Shown here: positions 61,765 to 64,000 of the stretch, in pieces
How the letters are laid out: each line of letters opens with the position of its first letter
Numbering within the stretch: the first letter of the stretch is position 1
Assembly: GCF_014207535.1 (NCBI RefSeq)
Contig: NZ_JACHGK010000001.1
Coordinates: 595,404-659,403 of the forward strand
From: Bacillus benzoevorans
GTDB taxonomy: Bacteria > Bacillota > Bacilli > Bacillales > Cytobacillaceae
DNA length: 64,000 nucleotides
Reading direction: 5' to 3'
The notes under the pieces: generated by a model
Seen by the model: only the letters and a program-made list of their open reading frames with translations
Databases searched by the model: none
What the model was told of the DNA's origin: nothing
Made by a program: the position numbers and the translations under genes

Positions 61765-63060
61765 ATGGGTAAGTTCAATAAAGCGGAAAAGAGCTGGATG
61801 ATGTATGACTGGGCTAGCTCGGCTTATTTCCTTATTATTACAACCGCAATATTTCCTATATTTTATAAAGCGACAGCGGAAAATGCCGGCGTCAATCCAA
61901 CAAATGCAACAGCCTATTTAGGTTATACGATTTCCATTTCTACTTTCATTTTGGCGATACTCGGTCCCGTATTAGGGACGTTGGCGGACTTTAAAGGAAT
62001 GAAAAGCAAGTTTTTTAATTTTTTCTTTATTATGGGTACGCTGTCGACGGCTGCTTTATTATTTGTCCCCGGTGATAACTGGCTGCTTCTGTTAATTATC
62101 TATACCATTACATCGCTTGGGGCGCGTGGTGCCAATGTATTTTATGATGCTTATATTGTCGATGTGACGGACAACGAGCGGATGGATGAGGTTTCTGCAA
62201 AGGGCTTTGCTTTAGGATATGTCGGGAGTGTCATCCCCTTTGTCCTCTGTATCGCATTAATTACACTTTCGCAAATGGAGATCCTGCCATTGTCGGTCTC
62301 TGTTGCCAGCCGGATCGCCTTTCTCATCACGGTCATATGGTGGATTGTGTTTACGATTCCGATGTTTAAGCATGTGAGGCAGACTCATTGGGTCGAGCGT
62401 GAACCAAGGATCATTTATACCAGCTTTAAGCGGCTGGGAGAAACCTTCAGAGAGATACGAAAATACCGTGCCATCTTCCTGTTTCTCGTGTCATACTTCT
62501 TTTATATTGATGGAGTGGGGACGATAATTGCCATGTCTACTGCGTACGGGACAGATTTGGGACTGAGTTCGACTGAATTAATCATTGCTTTGTTAGCCGT
62601 ACAAATTGTCGCTGCGCCATTTTCGGTTTTATTCGGGAAACTAGCCAATAAATATGGTGCGAAAAAGATGATTTATGCAGGAATTATTATTTATATGATT
62701 GTCTGTATTTACGCGATGTTTTTAAAAACAATTGTGGATTTCTGGGTCTTGGCGATGCTTGTGGCCAGTGCGCAGGGAGGAATTCAGGCGCTGAGCCGCT
62801 CTTATTTTGCGCAAATGGTACCGAAGGAAAAATCAAATGAATTTTTCGGATTTTATAATATTTTTGGCCGCTTTGCCGCTGTGACAGGTCCATTTCTTGT
62901 CGCAGTTATCACACAGCTCACCGGAAGCACTCCTTTAGGCGTTTTCAGCCTAGTTATTCTTTTTCTTATCGGGTTAGTCGTGCTGTTTTTTGTGCCAAAG
63001 ACAGCTGTTACAATGGAACCAATGGGAACTTCTAAAACAGGAATCGATTTAGATAAGTAA
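61765..63060 (+). CDS. Atg22/UMF1-type MFS transporter
   Basis: A 431-residue MFS protein with twelve helices. It opens KSWMMYDWASSAYFLIITTAIFPIFYKA and contains GPVLGTLADFKGMKSKFF and SRSYFAQMVPKEKSNEFFGFYNIFGRFAAVTGP, the pattern of the UMF1/Atg22 group (B. subtilis YxiO). Yeast Atg22 exports amino acids; the bacterial substrate is unknown. The ribosome site is AAAGGGGGG. Confidence 0.88.
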   Translation: MGKFNKAEKSWMMYDWASSAYFLIITTAIFPIFYKATAENAGVNPTNATAYLGYTISISTFILAILGPVLGTLADFKGMKSKFFNFFFIMGTLSTAALLFVPGDNWLLLLIIYTITSLGARGANVFYDAYIVDVTDNERMDEVSAKGFALGYVGSVIPFVLCIALITLSQMEILPLSVSVASRIAFLITVIWWIVFTIPMFKHVRQTHWVEREPRIIYTSFKRLGETFREIRKYRAIFLFLVSYFFYIDGVGTIIAMSTAYGTDLGLSSTELIIALLAVQIVAAPFSVLFGKLANKYGAKKMIYAGIIIYMIVCIYAMFLKTIVDFWVLAMLVASAQGGIQALSRSYFAQMVPKEKSNEFFGFYNIFGRFAAVTGPFLVAVITQLTGSTPLGVFSLVILFLIGLVVLFFVPKTAVTMEPMGTSKTGIDLDK

Positions 63061-63065
63061 TGCAC

Positions 63066-63140
63066 AGGGACGGTTTCTCGTGCTATATTCAAGTAGTAGA
63101 TGACTTGATTTAGCAGCAGGGGACGGTCCCGTTTGCAGTA
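63066..63140. repeat. Short GGGACGG-type repeat pair
   Basis: GGGACGGTTTCTCGTGC and GGGGACGGTCCCGTTTGC lie 55 bases apart. Similar GGGACGGT-CTGTG motifs occur between genes in Bacillus genomes. No coding content. Confidence 0.35.
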
Positions 63141-63230
63141 GTGGGGCTAAATTCTAATTTCCATGAAACTATTAACATCTATTTTTCGTAAAATTAATAG
63201 AATCATTTCAGCAGGAAGGGAAAAGATAGT

Positions 63231-63821
63231 TTGAAAAGAAAAAAGTCCAAGAAAAGAAAAGATTTAAGACGATTAGTGATTATGTTTACGATAGTGATTA
63301 TCGCCTTTGTCATATACGACCATTACAAGATAAAACCAGAAGTGACGGTACCCAATACGGCTATGCCGGATGGTCTCCATCCTGTTGTGGCGGAGCGTAT
63401 GAATCAGTTGGTTAAGCGGGCGGCTGACATCGGAATTGTGGTTGTCATTACCGATGATTTTCGCAGTGCAGAAGAACAGAATCGTTTGTATGAAAAAGGC
63501 CGCACAGCTGGGGGAAATATCGTAACCTATGCAAAAGGCGGCGAATCGTTCCACAACTTTGGTCTCGCTGTTGACTTTGCGCTTAAAACTTCCACAGGGG
63601 ATGTCATTTGGGACAGGAACTTTGATGGAAACGGCAACGCAAGAGCTGATTGGTCAGAAGTGGTAACCATGGCCAAAGAGCTTGGCTTCGAGTGGGGCGG
63701 TGATTGGCCGCAGTTTAAGGATTATCCTCATCTCCAAATGGATTTCGGCTTAAGCATTGCGGATCTACAAAACGGTGAGAGGCCTCCCGGGCAGCCATAC
63801 ATGGCTGATACTGGATTATAA
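63231..63821 (+). CDS. CwlK-like L-alanyl-D-glutamate peptidase (M15 family)
   Basis: A 196-residue membrane-anchored peptidase with one N-terminal transmembrane helix (VIMFTIVIIAFVIYDHY). The zinc site shows S-x-H in GGESFHNFGLAVDFAL and a second His in DYPHLQM. DDFRSAEEQNRLYEKGR is a substrate-site motif of the M15/VanY-CwlK group. It likely cuts the L-Ala-D-Glu link of peptidoglycan stem peptides outside the cell. Longer than CwlK (167 residues) because of the anchor. The start is TTG 63231 behind GCAGGAAGGG. Confidence 0.88.
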   Translation: MKRKKSKKRKDLRRLVIMFTIVIIAFVIYDHYKIKPEVTVPNTAMPDGLHPVVAERMNQLVKRAADIGIVVVITDDFRSAEEQNRLYEKGRTAGGNIVTYAKGGESFHNFGLAVDFALKTSTGDVIWDRNFDGNGNARADWSEVVTMAKELGFEWGGDWPQFKDYPHLQMDFGLSIADLQNGERPPGQPYMADTGL

Positions 63822-63940
63822 TTCCGGCTAAAAAGCGAACAGCGATAAGTGGTGGGAGATCTATAATGCTGATATCAATTAAAGAAACCATTTGTAAAAA
63901 AGATTTTATCAAGACCTAAATTATTAAAGATCCCTAAAAA

Positions 63941-63991
63941 TAAAGAAGAACACATATTATACATGACTAATATGTGTTCTTCCTTTATTTC
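63941..63991. terminator. Strong hairpin terminator near window end
   Basis: GAAGAACACATATTA and TAATATGTGTTCTTC are perfect 15-bp complements with flanking AAATAAAG/CTTTATTT. It could serve the peptidase gene or a gene beyond the window. Confidence 0.75.
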
Positions 63992-64000
63992 ATTTAAGTG

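Noticed and set aside
1..64000. CRISPR arrays, prophage, rRNA operons and full-length insertion sequences
   Set aside because: No regular spaced repeats, phage structural genes, rRNA or transposase genes were seen.

Overview
The window looks like chromosomal DNA from a low-GC, spore-forming-type Bacillaceae, outside the B. subtilis group but clearly related. The evidence is close relatives of B. subtilis YpsA, YkuS, NiaP/YceI, CwlK, YwqA and HBsu, strong AGGAGG ribosome sites, frequent GTG/TTG starts, classical U-tailed terminators and S-box/GEMM riboswitches. All identifications come from reading the sequence; no database search was run.

Layout. 1-5.3 kb: partial Cof-type HAD phosphatase, WG-repeat protein, SNF2 helicase with SWIM finger, small YppF-like protein. 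5.6-11.7 kb: signalling block of a ParA-like protein with degenerate Walker A, an Hpt-REC-GGDEF-REC diguanylate cyclase, a CheY-like receiver and a hybrid histidine kinase. 11.8-25 kb: mixed housekeeping and stress genes (SET protein, YqcI/YcgG, DinB, extradiol dioxygenase, CorA, HAAS and DUF421 membrane proteins, NERD nuclease-like protein, FUSC exporter, EVE-like protein, muconic-semialdehyde-type dehydrogenase, YkuS). 25.2-26.6 kb: a SAM-I riboswitch with an orphan gene, then a large structured RNA. 26.7-31.4 kb: ABC exporter, two membrane proteins, ypsA, tRNA-Cys. 31.5-35 kb: three-subunit molybdenum hydroxylase of xanthine dehydrogenase type. 35.7-39.8 kb: acetolactate-synthase-like TPP enzyme and a DpnM-type adenine methylase overlapping a probable restriction endonuclease. 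40-47.6 kb: complete AI-2 (lsr) uptake and processing locus, divergently arranged, with a cupin in the place where LsrG might be expected and no LsrR. 47.7-56 kb: ddh, niaP, a GC-rich Bacillus-type dispersed repeat, an aromatic-acid exporter, a DUF1835 protein, 4-oxalocrotonate tautomerase. 56-60.3 kb: two HU genes around a second copy of the large RNA and a c-di-GMP riboswitch. 60.3-64 kb: small proteins, a GNAT-like protein, an Atg22/UMF1-type transporter, a CwlK-like peptidase.

Strongest observations. (1) A 42-codon leader ORF with an alternating Glu-Pro stretch (EPEPEPD) lies just before corA. Around it are alternative RNA pairings that could hide or free the corA ribosome site, which resembles the logic of Mg2+-sensing mgtL-type leaders. 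(2) Two paralogous, about 460-495 nt structured RNAs (core 26020-26514 and 57859-58317) share an 18-bp closing helix and several conserved blocks. At least two helices are kept by compensatory changes, and each RNA has its own promoter-like region and terminator. I do not recognise the family. (3) Two riboswitches (SAM-I and GEMM-I) each control a small protein of unknown function, and the window also encodes a diguanylate cyclase that could supply the second ligand.
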